Source: Alkalicoccus luteus (GTDB lineage Bacteria; Bacillota; Bacilli; Bacillales; Salisediminibacteriaceae). Taken from it: a DNA stretch of 64,000 bases. Below, piece after piece: positions 17,318 through 24,593 of this stretch. The notes below the pieces were generated by a model. The model searched no databases and had not been told where the DNA came from. It saw only the letters and a program-made list of their open reading frames with translations. The stretch spans positions 124,001 through 188,000 of the forward strand of contig NZ_JAATHJ010000003.1 of assembly GCF_012034335.1 (NCBI RefSeq), in the 5' to 3' direction. Within the stretch, counting starts at the first letter, position 1; each line of letters begins with the position of its first letter. Made by a program: the position numbers and the translations under genes.

Positions 17318-17509
17318 ATGACTGACTTTCTGATTTTCTGGGCCCCCCAGCTCGTTTTAGTGGCATGTGTTGTACTCGTATTTTTATGGGCTGCTAAAGG
17401 CAAAGAACCTGCTTTTGTTCAGAATGCAGAAGCCGTGACCTACAGCTCTGAAGAGGAAGCAGAAGCTTCTGCTCCTGAGCTGCATGATAAAAAAGCTTCT
17501 GGCTCCTAA
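17318..17509 (+). CDS. ythC: Small membrane protein YthC-like, cytochrome bd third subunit
   Basis: A 63-residue protein with one membrane helix (about residues 5-25) and a hydrophilic acidic tail (SEEEAEASAPE). Its place directly after ythAB matches ythC of B. subtilis, and small single-helix subunits (CydX/CydS) are known in cytochrome bd enzymes, so it is probably a structural or assembly subunit. GAGAGGAGAATGACC precedes the ATG. The acidic soluble tail is longer than in most CydS/CydX proteins. Confidence 0.75.
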   Translation: MTDFLIFWAPQLVLVACVVLVFLWAAKGKEPAFVQNAEAVTYSSEEEAEASAPELHDKKASGS

Positions 17510-17527
17510 GCACCCGTCTTCTGCTGA

Positions 17528-17560
17528 CGGCCTGCCCCACATTTGGGCAGGCCGTTTTTT
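17528..17560 (+). terminator. Terminator of ythABC
   Basis: CGGCCTGCCC (17528-17537) pairs perfectly with GGGCAGGCCG (17545-17554), followed by six T. Confidence 0.9.
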
Positions 17561-17622
17561 ATGTTCCTCCTCCATCCTTCACGCGAGCAGTGCTGCATTT
17601 AATCAAAAAAGTATGTTATAAC

Positions 17623-17634
17623 TGTATTAATACA
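17623..17634. promoter_or_regulatory. Candidate GntR/YtrA operator
   Basis: TGTATTAATACA is a perfect 12-base palindrome with the GT...TA...AC pattern of GntR-family sites. It starts right after a TATAAC -10 candidate (17617-17622), so bound regulator would cover the transcription start of its own operon. Confidence 0.5.
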
Positions 17635-17660
17635 TGTCATACACTTTCGGGAGGTTTAAG

Positions 17661-18041
17661 ATGTTTTACCGCATTGATACAAAAAGCCCGACTCCCCTCT
17701 ATGAGCAGCTGATCTTTCAAATCAAAGAACTCTATATCCAGGGTATTCTGGAACCTGGCGAGAAACTACCGTCTATAAGAGAGCTCTCGTCTGTTATTCT
17801 CGTGAACCCGAATACGGTGAGCAAAGCGTACCAGGAGCTCGAACGTCAGGGAATCATTTATACAGAGCGCGGCAGAGGTACGTTTTTGACCGACAATACG
17901 GCTTTGCTGGAAAAGGCTCCAGAACGAATGGAAATTAAAAATCAGCTTAGAGAACTGGTTCTTCGAAGCCGCCGCTGCGGCATTGCAAAATCAGAACTGC
18001 TCCATTGGGTAGAGACTGCAAGCGAGGAGGTTCAGTCATGA
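17661..18041 (+). CDS. GntR-family regulator, YtrA type
   Basis: A 126-residue short GntR regulator of the YtrA subfamily: a winged helix (residues about 8-75: YEQLIFQIKELYIQG, PGEKLPSIRELSSVILVNPNTVSKAYQELERQGII, GRGTFL) with only about 45 residues of helical dimerisation tail and no ligand domain. GGGAGG precedes the ATG at 17661; an ATG nine codons upstream lacks a ribosome site. It overlaps the ABC ATPase start by four bases. YtrA-type proteins usually repress their own ABC operon and respond to cell-wall-active compounds; the signal here is unknown. Confidence 0.87.
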   Translation: MFYRIDTKSPTPLYEQLIFQIKELYIQGILEPGEKLPSIRELSSVILVNPNTVSKAYQELERQGIIYTERGRGTFLTDNTALLEKAPERMEIKNQLRELVLRSRRCGIAKSELLHWVETASEEVQS

Positions 18042-18910
18042 ACGTACAGCATGTATCCAAACTCATTCATCACCGCCTGATTTTAAAAGATATTGACTTT
18101 ACAATCGAAAGCGGGTCCATCATCGGGATTGTCGGTCGAAACGGGGCTGGAAAAACGACTCTGCTGCGGACGATGGCAGGCATCCTCAATCCGACTTCAG
18201 GAGATGTACTAGTAAAAAACAAAAGTATTTTTCAACACCCCCAGTTAAAGGAACAGATTATATTCGTGCCGGATTCAACTGAAGCGATGAAAAATTACTC
18301 GACAAAAGAAATGATATTTCTTTATAAAACGATCTATCCAGGGTTTGATGAAGCTTACATGCGAGAATTGATGGAGCGCTTTCAGCTCGAACAGATCAAT
18401 AAAATCGGCAACTATTCGAAAGGCATGAAAGCATTGTTTCAGCTGATTGCCGCATTCGCTACCGGTGCTTCCTATATTTTGCTGGACGAACCTACCGACG
18501 GCCTTGACGTCATTGTGAAACGTCAGGTACTTCAGCTTCTTGTGGAAGAAGTCGCTGAGAAAGACCTGTCCGTGCTTATTTCATCTCACCGGCTGGATGA
18601 GCTGGAGTTTATGGCTGATGAGATCATCATGATTCGCGACGGTGAAGTAGACAGTCATTACAAGCTGGGCGATCTCAGCAGTCGGTATCGGAAAGCACAG
18701 CTCGTGCCATCGTCGCCGCTGCCCGATCATATATTGAGCAGCCTTTACGTTCTCGATAAAACAGGCCGGGTGATGACCATTTTATTTGAAGCGGACAGCA
18801 GCATTGAAAAAGAGTTGGAGCAGAGCAATCCAGTTTTATTTGAGACGCTTCCGCTGTCACTTGAAGACTATTTTGTAGCTAAGCTCGGAGGTGACCGCCT
18901 TGCTGAATAA
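18038..18910 (+). CDS. ABC transporter ATPase, YtrB-like
   Basis: A 290-residue ABC ATPase. Walker A is GRNGAGKTT (about residues 36-44), the signature region reads NYSKGMKALFQLI (a YSKGM variant as in YtrB/BcrA types), Walker B is YILLDEPTDGLD, and the switch His is in SSHRLDEL. The last about 70 residues are an extra domain seen in this family. Its start overlaps the regulator stop (ATGA) and its end overlaps the permease start, so the three genes form one unit. Confidence 0.88.
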   Translation: MNVQHVSKLIHHRLILKDIDFTIESGSIIGIVGRNGAGKTTLLRTMAGILNPTSGDVLVKNKSIFQHPQLKEQIIFVPDSTEAMKNYSTKEMIFLYKTIYPGFDEAYMRELMERFQLEQINKIGNYSKGMKALFQLIAAFATGASYILLDEPTDGLDVIVKRQVLQLLVEEVAEKDLSVLISSHRLDELEFMADEIIMIRDGEVDSHYKLGDLSSRYRKAQLVPSSPLPDHILSSLYVLDKTGRVMTILFEADSSIEKELEQSNPVLFETLPLSLEDYFVAKLGGDRLAE

Positions 18911-19922
18911 AGCGCTGTGGTTTCAAAATTACAAACAGTCCAGGCTGCTTATCTGGGCCCTGCTTGTGTTGTTTATTTTGCAGATGCCAATTCAGGCAAT
19001 TCTCTCGATTGAAACGTGGAATGAACGGGCTGAACAGGCCGGTGAAGCGGAGGAATATGTGTACGAAGTGCAGTCGTGGGATGTTCAGCAGATTTTTTCT
19101 CAAGGGAATTTCACTATATTTATTGCACTTGCAATTATCTTTTTTGCTGTTCTGCTCGTAGGCCTTGAGCGGAACACGCGGCGCAATGATTTTACGTTTT
19201 CTTTGCCCTTCAGCCGAAAACAGCTCTATTTAGCAAAATGGCTGCTTGGAATTAGCGTGATAACACTCTTTTTTATCATGAACTTTGTTCCTGCCTACTT
19301 CATTATTTCTGCATCGGAGTTTGATTACGGCCTCCATCTCGTATCGAGCATCGAGATATTCTGGGCCCCGCTGCTTGGCTATATCTTCTTTTTTACGTTT
19401 GCATTGTTTATCGGAACAGTAACAGGGGAAATGATTTCGCAGACAGTTCTTACACTAATTACCGGATTTCTGCCCATGATCCTGTTAACTCTGACGCAGG
19501 AGTTTATGCGGGTTCATAACTTCTATTTATTTTCACTTGGGTCACAGCCAAGACCGATCGTTTATTTAACTCCAATCTACTATACGATCGGACAAATGGG
19601 AGAGCTGATCGGCCTTAGTCTGGCTATCATCTTTACTGCCTTGTTTCTCTATTTTGGTATTAAGCTTTACAACAGAAATAAAGTGGAACACAACGGCGAG
19701 TTTTTTATCTTCAAACAAATCAATCCGGTTTTTTTCACCTTCCTTACCGTTATTGCTTCTCTATTTGGCGGAAGTCTTGTGGCATCCCTGGCTCCGTGGA
19801 GTGCAGATGCATTACGTGTCATTGCCTACTGGATTGGCTTTACGACGTTTTTACTGTTTGCCCTGCTTGCTGTGAGAAGATTAATCACGATGAACGTTAC
19901 GTTCCGTGGAAAACCTATGTAA
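18900..19922 (+). CDS. ABC-2 type permease, YtrC/YtrD-like
   Basis: A 340-residue membrane protein with about six or seven helices and a large first extracytoplasmic loop (about residues 40-75, acidic). It is the permease partner of the ATPase just upstream. GGAGGTGA, overlapping the end of the ATPase gene, is best spaced to the TTG at 18900; a GTG at 18891 is inside that ribosome site. Only one permease is present, where B. subtilis ytr has more genes, so it probably works as a homodimer. The transported compound is unknown. Confidence 0.75.
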   Translation: MLNKALWFQNYKQSRLLIWALLVLFILQMPIQAILSIETWNERAEQAGEAEEYVYEVQSWDVQQIFSQGNFTIFIALAIIFFAVLLVGLERNTRRNDFTFSLPFSRKQLYLAKWLLGISVITLFFIMNFVPAYFIISASEFDYGLHLVSSIEIFWAPLLGYIFFFTFALFIGTVTGEMISQTVLTLITGFLPMILLTLTQEFMRVHNFYLFSLGSQPRPIVYLTPIYYTIGQMGELIGLSLAIIFTALFLYFGIKLYNRNKVEHNGEFFIFKQINPVFFTFLTVIASLFGGSLVASLAPWSADALRVIAYWIGFTTFLLFALLAVRRLITMNVTFRGKPM

Positions 19923-19988
19923 AAAATTGCCAGCTTCCGTATAAAAACAACTTCCAAAATCTCTTTTTCACAACAATAAGTGAAACGG

Positions 19989-20017
19989 TTGCAAAGCTTG
20001 TATATACAAATTATAAT
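19989..20017 (+). promoter_or_regulatory. treP promoter
   Basis: TTGCAA (19989-19994), 17-base spacer, TATAAT (20012-20017). The first TreR-type box sits in the spacer. Confidence 0.75.
19998..20009. promoter_or_regulatory. TreR-type operator 1
   Basis: TTGTATATACAA, a perfect 12-base palindrome matching the known TreR operator of B. subtilis, located between -35 and -10 of the treP promoter. Confidence 0.8.
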
Positions 20018-20030
20018 GTAGTCAGTTACG

Positions 20031-20042
20031 TTGTATATACAA
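20031..20042. promoter_or_regulatory. TreR-type operator 2
   Basis: A second identical TTGTATATACAA, 33 bases (about three helical turns) downstream of the first, just after the expected transcription start. Confidence 0.8.
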
Positions 20043-20054
20043 GTCGCTGCTTTA

Positions 20055-20068
20055 TGAAAACGGTTTAG
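20055..20068 (+). promoter_or_regulatory. cre-like site upstream of treP
   Basis: TGAAAACGGTTTAG matches the CcpA consensus TGWAANCGNTNWCA at 12 of 14 positions, lying between operator 2 and the ribosome site. Confidence 0.4.
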
Positions 20069-20080
20069 GAGGGTCAACTT

Positions 20081-21502
20081 ATGGCTAAATATGAGCAGCA
20101 GGTTCGTGACATACTCGAAGCAATCGGCGGGGAAGAAAACGTCGAAAAAGCTACGCACTGTGTAACGAGACTGCGTTTTGCTTTAAAAGATGAAGACTTG
20201 GTGGACGAGGAAAAACTGGAGGCAATTGATATTGTCAAAGGTTCCTTCTCCACGAATGGCCAATTCCAGGTTATTATCGGCCAAGGAACGGTGGATCAGG
20301 TTTATCGGGATATGATGGCTATGACCGATATCGGGGAAGCATCCAAATCAGATGTGAAAGATGCATCTGCTCAAAAAATGAACCCGTTCCAGCGTGCAAT
20401 TAAAACACTCGCCGATATTTTCATCCCGATTCTTCCAGCTATTGTCACAGCCGGTCTTCTGCTCGGTTTAAATAATATTCTGACCGGTGAAGATATTTTC
20501 TTCGATGGTCAGTCTGTTGTTGATGTATATCCGCAGTGGGCCGATCTCGCTGAAATGATCTTTATCATTGCGCATGCTGCCTTCCAGTTCCTTCCTGCCT
20601 TAATCGGCTGGTCAGCTGTAAGACGGTTTGGAGGCAGCGATCTGCTCGGTATCGTACTTGGTCTGATTCTCGTGCATCCGAACCTGTTGAGCGCATGGGA
20701 ATATGCTGATGCACAAACCGCAGGAGAGGTTCCTGTCTGGAACGTATTCGGATTAAATGTGGAAGCTACTGGTTATCAGGGACAAGTGCTGCCAGTGCTT
20801 GCTGCATCCTTTATTCTTGCTAAGCTCGAGCTGTGGCTGCGCAGTAAAACACCTGATGCCATCCAGCTGCTTGTTGTCGCCCCGGTAGCGTTGCTTGTAA
20901 CTGGACTTGTTACTTTTATTGCGATCGGTCCTATTACGTTTGCAGCTGGTAACGCAATTACAGATGGATTTGTATGGTTGTTTGATTTCGCCCCAGCTGT
21001 CGGCGGCTTCGTTTATGGTCTTCTTTATGCACCGATGGTTGTAACAGGAATGCACCACGCCTTCTTAGCTGTTGACCTTCAGCTTGTTGGTACAGGTGAT
21101 GGAACATTCCTGTGGCCGATCCTGGCGCTTTCCAACATTGCTCAGGGAGCTGCAGCATTCGCGATGTTCTTTGTCACCCGCAACGAGAATGTCAAAGGGC
21201 TTGCCGGAACGTCCGGACTTTCTGCTTGGCTCGGTGTCACAGAGCCTGCCATGTTCGGTGTTAACATCCGCTTTAAGTTTCCATTTATCTGTGCGATTGC
21301 AGGTGCTTCCATTGCCGCTACGTACATTTCGATTAACCGAGTGCTTGCTGAATCAGTCGGAGTTGGCGGTGTACCCGGAATCTTCTCCATTCAGGCTGGC
21401 TCATGGCTCGAATTCAGCATCGGAATGGTCATTGCTATTGTTGTTCCGTTCACGCTGACACTGCTTTACGGACGAACAATTGCTAAAGGGCAATTCAACT
21501 AA
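20081..21502 (+). CDS. treP: PTS trehalose-specific EIIBC permease
   Basis: A 473-residue PTS permease, EIIB domain first (residues about 1-90; phosphorylated Cys in ATHCVTRLRFAL) and a ten-helix-like EIIC domain after a short linker (about 110-470). It lines up end to end with B. subtilis TreP, including NPFQRAIKTLADIFIPILPAIV-type and GVTEPAMFGVNIR segments. It imports trehalose as trehalose-6-phosphate. No EIIA domain is present, so it must borrow one. AGGAGGG precedes the ATG. The usual partners treA (phospho-trehalase) and treR are not next to it, although two TreR boxes are. Confidence 0.92.
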   Translation: MAKYEQQVRDILEAIGGEENVEKATHCVTRLRFALKDEDLVDEEKLEAIDIVKGSFSTNGQFQVIIGQGTVDQVYRDMMAMTDIGEASKSDVKDASAQKMNPFQRAIKTLADIFIPILPAIVTAGLLLGLNNILTGEDIFFDGQSVVDVYPQWADLAEMIFIIAHAAFQFLPALIGWSAVRRFGGSDLLGIVLGLILVHPNLLSAWEYADAQTAGEVPVWNVFGLNVEATGYQGQVLPVLAASFILAKLELWLRSKTPDAIQLLVVAPVALLVTGLVTFIAIGPITFAAGNAITDGFVWLFDFAPAVGGFVYGLLYAPMVVTGMHHAFLAVDLQLVGTGDGTFLWPILALSNIAQGAAAFAMFFVTRNENVKGLAGTSGLSAWLGVTEPAMFGVNIRFKFPFICAIAGASIAATYISINRVLAESVGVGGVPGIFSIQAGSWLEFSIGMVIAIVVPFTLTLLYGRTIAKGQFN

Positions 21503-21545
21503 TCTGCTTTCTGTCAAAAAAACGATAATTATCAGCACGTTAAAC

Positions 21546-22255
21546 AAGAGGACCCCTCCATTTGGTGGGGTCCTCTCCAGATTGTTGAAAAAGTATTATA
21601 ACTTACATGTTTATTCGTTTGGTTGTATTTCCCCTCTGTTTACCGAGCCTGCCGTGGGCTGGCCTTCAGCTATTTCTCAGGGTGACCCCCTGTATGAAGG
21701 GAAGAAAGGCACGTAAGATGGCGCGGCTTCACTCGGACACATGCTTCTCGCGAGAAGCCTTTAAGACCCGGTCCGGCTCCGCTCGTGCGTTGATGCCGTT
21801 CGCAGATCTGAACGGCACTGAATCTTCAGGCTGCGCGGCTTCCACGGGCACGCCGGACACATCGGGGAAACGGCTCTGCTTCTTGGAAAACAACTTCACA
21901 CTAGGCAGACTCGACTGTTTTTTTACGTTTATCATGAATTCGATGAAGGACTGACATCCCTATTTAACATCGAAACGTTTTATTGGGAAGGTTCTATCTG
22001 TATGAAAGCTGATCGTGAAGTCCTAACCAGGCACGTGAAACGCACTGCCAGCTGCCGACATCGGAGGACCTCGACTCCTGGAGGATCAGAACGAGGCGAA
22101 GATCCAGCGCTTCCGACAGCAGGAGGAAGTGGTTAGCTGAGCCCGTTCCCTCCGGAAAGCGAGTGTCCGCAGATACAGGCAGATGCAACGTTATTCACTT
22201 AAAATGACTTTATCCACACTCTGAAGAGGAACCCTCCATTTGGTGGGGTCCTCTC
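21546..22255. mobile_element. Non-coding terminator-targeting element, copy A, with its direct repeats
   Basis: The element itself is 21578-22223 (646 bp). It begins CAGATTGTTGAAAAAGT and ends with the inverse of CAGAGTGTGGATAAAGT, so about 17-base terminal inverted repeats are present. It is bounded by 32-base direct repeats at 21546-21577 and 22224-22255 that differ at one base; each repeat is a complete hairpin (AGAGGACCCC / GGGGTCCTCT), the probable terminator of treP. A related copy in opposite orientation is at 37841-38568. It contains no transposase; the only long reading frame (21607-21954) is of doubtful reality. The gene-proximal hairpin is perfect while the distal one carries a mismatch. 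I know segments like GGACACTCGCTTTCC as recurrent in Bacillaceae intergenic DNA, which supports a repeat family. Confidence 0.75.
21547..21576 (+). terminator. Terminator-like hairpin of treP
   Basis: AGAGGACCCC pairs perfectly with GGGGTCCTCT around a 10-base loop, 44 bases after the treP stop. No good T run follows, perhaps because the element interrupted it. Confidence 0.55.
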
Positions 22256-22343
22256 AGTTATTCACCGTCATTTAAACATGTTTTCCGGTCCTGGCGGCAC
22301 TGCTGGTTTTCAGCTGATGTTCACGAGCTCTGTCAGAAAATAA

Positions 22344-22385
22344 ACAGGTGCAGACGATCAGCGGCGATCGTCTGCACCTGTTTTT
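22344..22385. terminator. Bidirectional terminator
   Basis: ACAGGTGCAGACGATC (22344-22359) pairs perfectly with GATCGTCTGCACCTGT (22366-22381), with T runs on both sides in the two directions. It ends psuG and blocks read-through from the treP side. Confidence 0.9.
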
Positions 22386-22436
22386 AAAGCGTTACGCACT
22401 GCAGCTAATTTCAAAATTGGTCCACCCTGCTTCTTC

Positions 22437-23351
22437 CTAAGAAATAGCAGAGAGGGCTGCTGCTATTTTGGCACCATTTCTCGCGTTATGTTCAACCAGT
22501 GCTATATTAGCCGTTAGTGTTCGTCCTTCGCTTACATCTTTGAGTTTATCGAGCAGGTATGGAGTGGTATCCTTGCCTTTAATACCATCTTTTTCTGCCT
22601 CAGCAAGTGCTTCTGTTATGCGTTCTTCCACCCAGCTTTTATCCAGAGCTGCGTCCGTTGGTACAGGATTGCCGATAACTGTACCGCCGGATAGCCCCAT
22701 CTCTTTTTTCTGCTTCAGAATTTTAGCGGCTTCTTCCGGCGTGGATACAGTGGCTGATACGTCAAATCCGCTGTCCTGATAATAAAATGCCGGAAAGCGG
22801 GATGTTTGATAACCCAAAACGGGCACACCTTTCGTTTCCAGGTATTCCATTGTCAACCTGATGTCTAAGATTGATTTTGCTCCGGCACAGACAACAGCGA
22901 CATTGGTCAGAGCCAGCTCTTCGAGATCTGCCGAGATATCCATCGAAGTCTCTCCCATACGGTGGACTCCTCCGATCCCCCCGGTGACGAACACATCTAT
23001 GCCGGCCATTTCTGCACAGATCATAGTAGCAGCAACTGTCGTCGATCCATATGCCCGATTGGCAAGTACGACTGGGAGGTCGCGTCTGCTCACCTTTTCT
23101 ACTTCCTTCGCCCCGGCAAGCTCATTCAACTCTTCTTCGGTTAAACCAACCCGAATCTCTCCGTGCATGATAGCAATCGTCGCTGGTACTGCTCCCTGAT
23201 TCCGTATGATTCGCTCTACGCTCAGGGCGGTATTGATATTTTCCGGATAAGGCATTCCGTGCGTAATAATCGTTGATTCCAGTGCTACTACCGGCTTTCC
23301 TGTATCCAGTGCTTCCTTTACCTCTTGTGATAGTGTCAACCAGTTTTTCAT
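22437..23351 (-). CDS. psuG: Pseudouridine-5'-phosphate glycosidase
   Basis: A 304-residue enzyme of the YeiN/IndA family that splits pseudouridine-5'-phosphate to uracil and ribose-5-phosphate. Family motifs are in order: ALESTIITHGMPYP (residues 23-36), VSRRDLPVVLANRAYGSTTVAAT, FVTGGIGGVHRM (about 120-131), GAKSILDIRLTMEYLET, and GNPVPTDAALD. It follows the kinase gene on the same strand with a 56-base gap, giving the two-step pathway from pseudouridine. AAGAAGGGATGAAGC precedes the ATG. Confidence 0.94.
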   Translation of the reverse strand: MKNWLTLSQEVKEALDTGKPVVALESTIITHGMPYPENINTALSVERIIRNQGAVPATIAIMHGEIRVGLTEEELNELAGAKEVEKVSRRDLPVVLANRAYGSTTVAATMICAEMAGIDVFVTGGIGGVHRMGETSMDISADLEELALTNVAVVCAGAKSILDIRLTMEYLETKGVPVLGYQTSRFPAFYYQDSGFDVSATVSTPEEAAKILKQKKEMGLSGGTVIGNPVPTDAALDKSWVEERITEALAEAEKDGIKGKDTTPYLLDKLKDVSEGRTLTANIALVEHNARNGAKIAAALSAIS

Positions 23352-23407
23352 GCTTCATCCCTTCTTTCTTAAAAGTATCGTGACCGTTCTCTGATTATCC
23401 GTCGGTG

Positions 23408-24418
23408 TCAGCTTAATTGGATACTGCTTGCTTCTGATTCAACCACTTTTTTTGCAGTGTGAAGCGCTGTCGGCAGCACATCTCTGACTGCCTTCTTTTC
23501 TGCGAGCGCCTTAATCAGAACCGAAGCGAATGCGTCTCCGGCTCCGGTAACATCGACGAGACGCTCAGATGCCGGAACCGGAAATTCTTCTATGCCGTCG
23601 GCAGTTAAATGCTGAACGGGACGGAGCCCGTCTGTCACGACGGCTTCCGCTACTCCAAGATCCAGCAGCGATTCTGCCGAACCCTTAGTGAGCGCCTCTG
23701 CTTCCAGCTTATTTAATACAATCAGATCGTAGCCGGCCAGATTCTGCGGCACCCGGTCCATTTTTGCTGCAGATACCGGAATCAGGACGAGTTTCTGATC
23801 TGACAGCTTCCATTGAGCAAGGCGACAGAGGGTCTGTTCCGGTAAATTAGTATCTGCTGCAAGCACAGAAGCGTGCTTTAATCTGCCTTTTTCTTCTTCA
23901 AGAACTTCCGGAGTGAAAGCATCGTATATCGCCATATCTGCAAGTGCAAACAGCATGTCGTGCTTTTCATTAAGTACAACTGTATAGGTGCCGGTGCTTG
24001 CTCCCCGCAGCTGTTTGATGACATGGCCATTTCCTGGAAGAGCAGCAGTTACTTTCTCTGCAGCAGCATCAAAACCAGTGACTGTAACAAGCGAAGCCCG
24101 CTGGCCTAACTGATTAAGATTCACACAGATATTTCGTGCAACACCTCCCGGGCTCTCTCTGCTTATAACGGGATTCGAGTCGTACATTTGAAATGATTTA
24201 GCTGTTAACTTTCTGTCTAAATTCGCTCCTCCTAAACAGAATACGCCTGCAGGTTCGTTTACAACGTATGCTTTTCCTGCAAGCACTCCTTCTTTAATCA
24301 GCGTTGATATATAACCAGCCGCAGCTGATCGGGAAAGACCTGTTTTTTCTGCCAGTTCCTTCTGACTGATAAAGGGATCTTGTTTTACTGCTTCCAGTAT
24401 CTGCTGTTTCTTATCCAT
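23408..24418 (-). CDS. psuK: Pseudouridine kinase with N-terminal winged helix
   Basis: A 336-residue PfkB-family kinase phosphorylating pseudouridine. The first about 50 residues are a winged helix-turn-helix (ISQKELAEKTGLSRSAAAGYISTLIKEG). The kinase part has GGANLDRKL (about 59-67), GGVARNICVNLNQLGQ, and the C-terminal catalytic motif DVTGAGDAFAS (about 289-299) with the base Asp. HTH-kinase fusions of this type may regulate their own operon. It is divergent from the aarF-like gene; its promoter contains a dyad in the spacer. AGGAGAG precedes the ATG. Confidence 0.9.
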   Translation of the reverse strand: MDKKQQILEAVKQDPFISQKELAEKTGLSRSAAAGYISTLIKEGVLAGKAYVVNEPAGVFCLGGANLDRKLTAKSFQMYDSNPVISRESPGGVARNICVNLNQLGQRASLVTVTGFDAAAEKVTAALPGNGHVIKQLRGASTGTYTVVLNEKHDMLFALADMAIYDAFTPEVLEEEKGRLKHASVLAADTNLPEQTLCRLAQWKLSDQKLVLIPVSAAKMDRVPQNLAGYDLIVLNKLEAEALTKGSAESLLDLGVAEAVVTDGLRPVQHLTADGIEEFPVPASERLVDVTGAGDAFASVLIKALAEKKAVRDVLPTALHTAKKVVESEASSIQLS

Positions 24419-24458
24419 AGCTCTCTCCTTTCACATTTCCCTTCACTTCTATACTCCC

Positions 24459-24487
24459 ACAATAAACTTTTGTTTATATTTAGTCAA
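24459..24487 (-). promoter_or_regulatory. psuK promoter with spacer dyad
   Basis: Read leftward: TTGACT (24487-24482), 17-base spacer, TATTGT (24464-24459). ATAAAC-TTTT-GTTTAT (24462-24477) fills most of the spacer and -10, and another GTTTAT half site is at 24490-24495, so repressor control is likely. Confidence 0.6.
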
Positions 24488-24593
24488 ATGTTTATTGACA
24501 TTTCCCCTACATAAAATGATCTGTTGACGGGTATAGTAGAGGTAGCACATTTATCATTCATTCATTTTATACATATCAGTCAGGAGGGCTGCA

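Noticed and set aside
21578-22223. Group II intron or structured RNA such as OLE
   Set aside because: No intron domain V motif or reverse transcriptase was seen, introns do not make target duplications, and two diverged copies with inverted ends fit a transposable element better.
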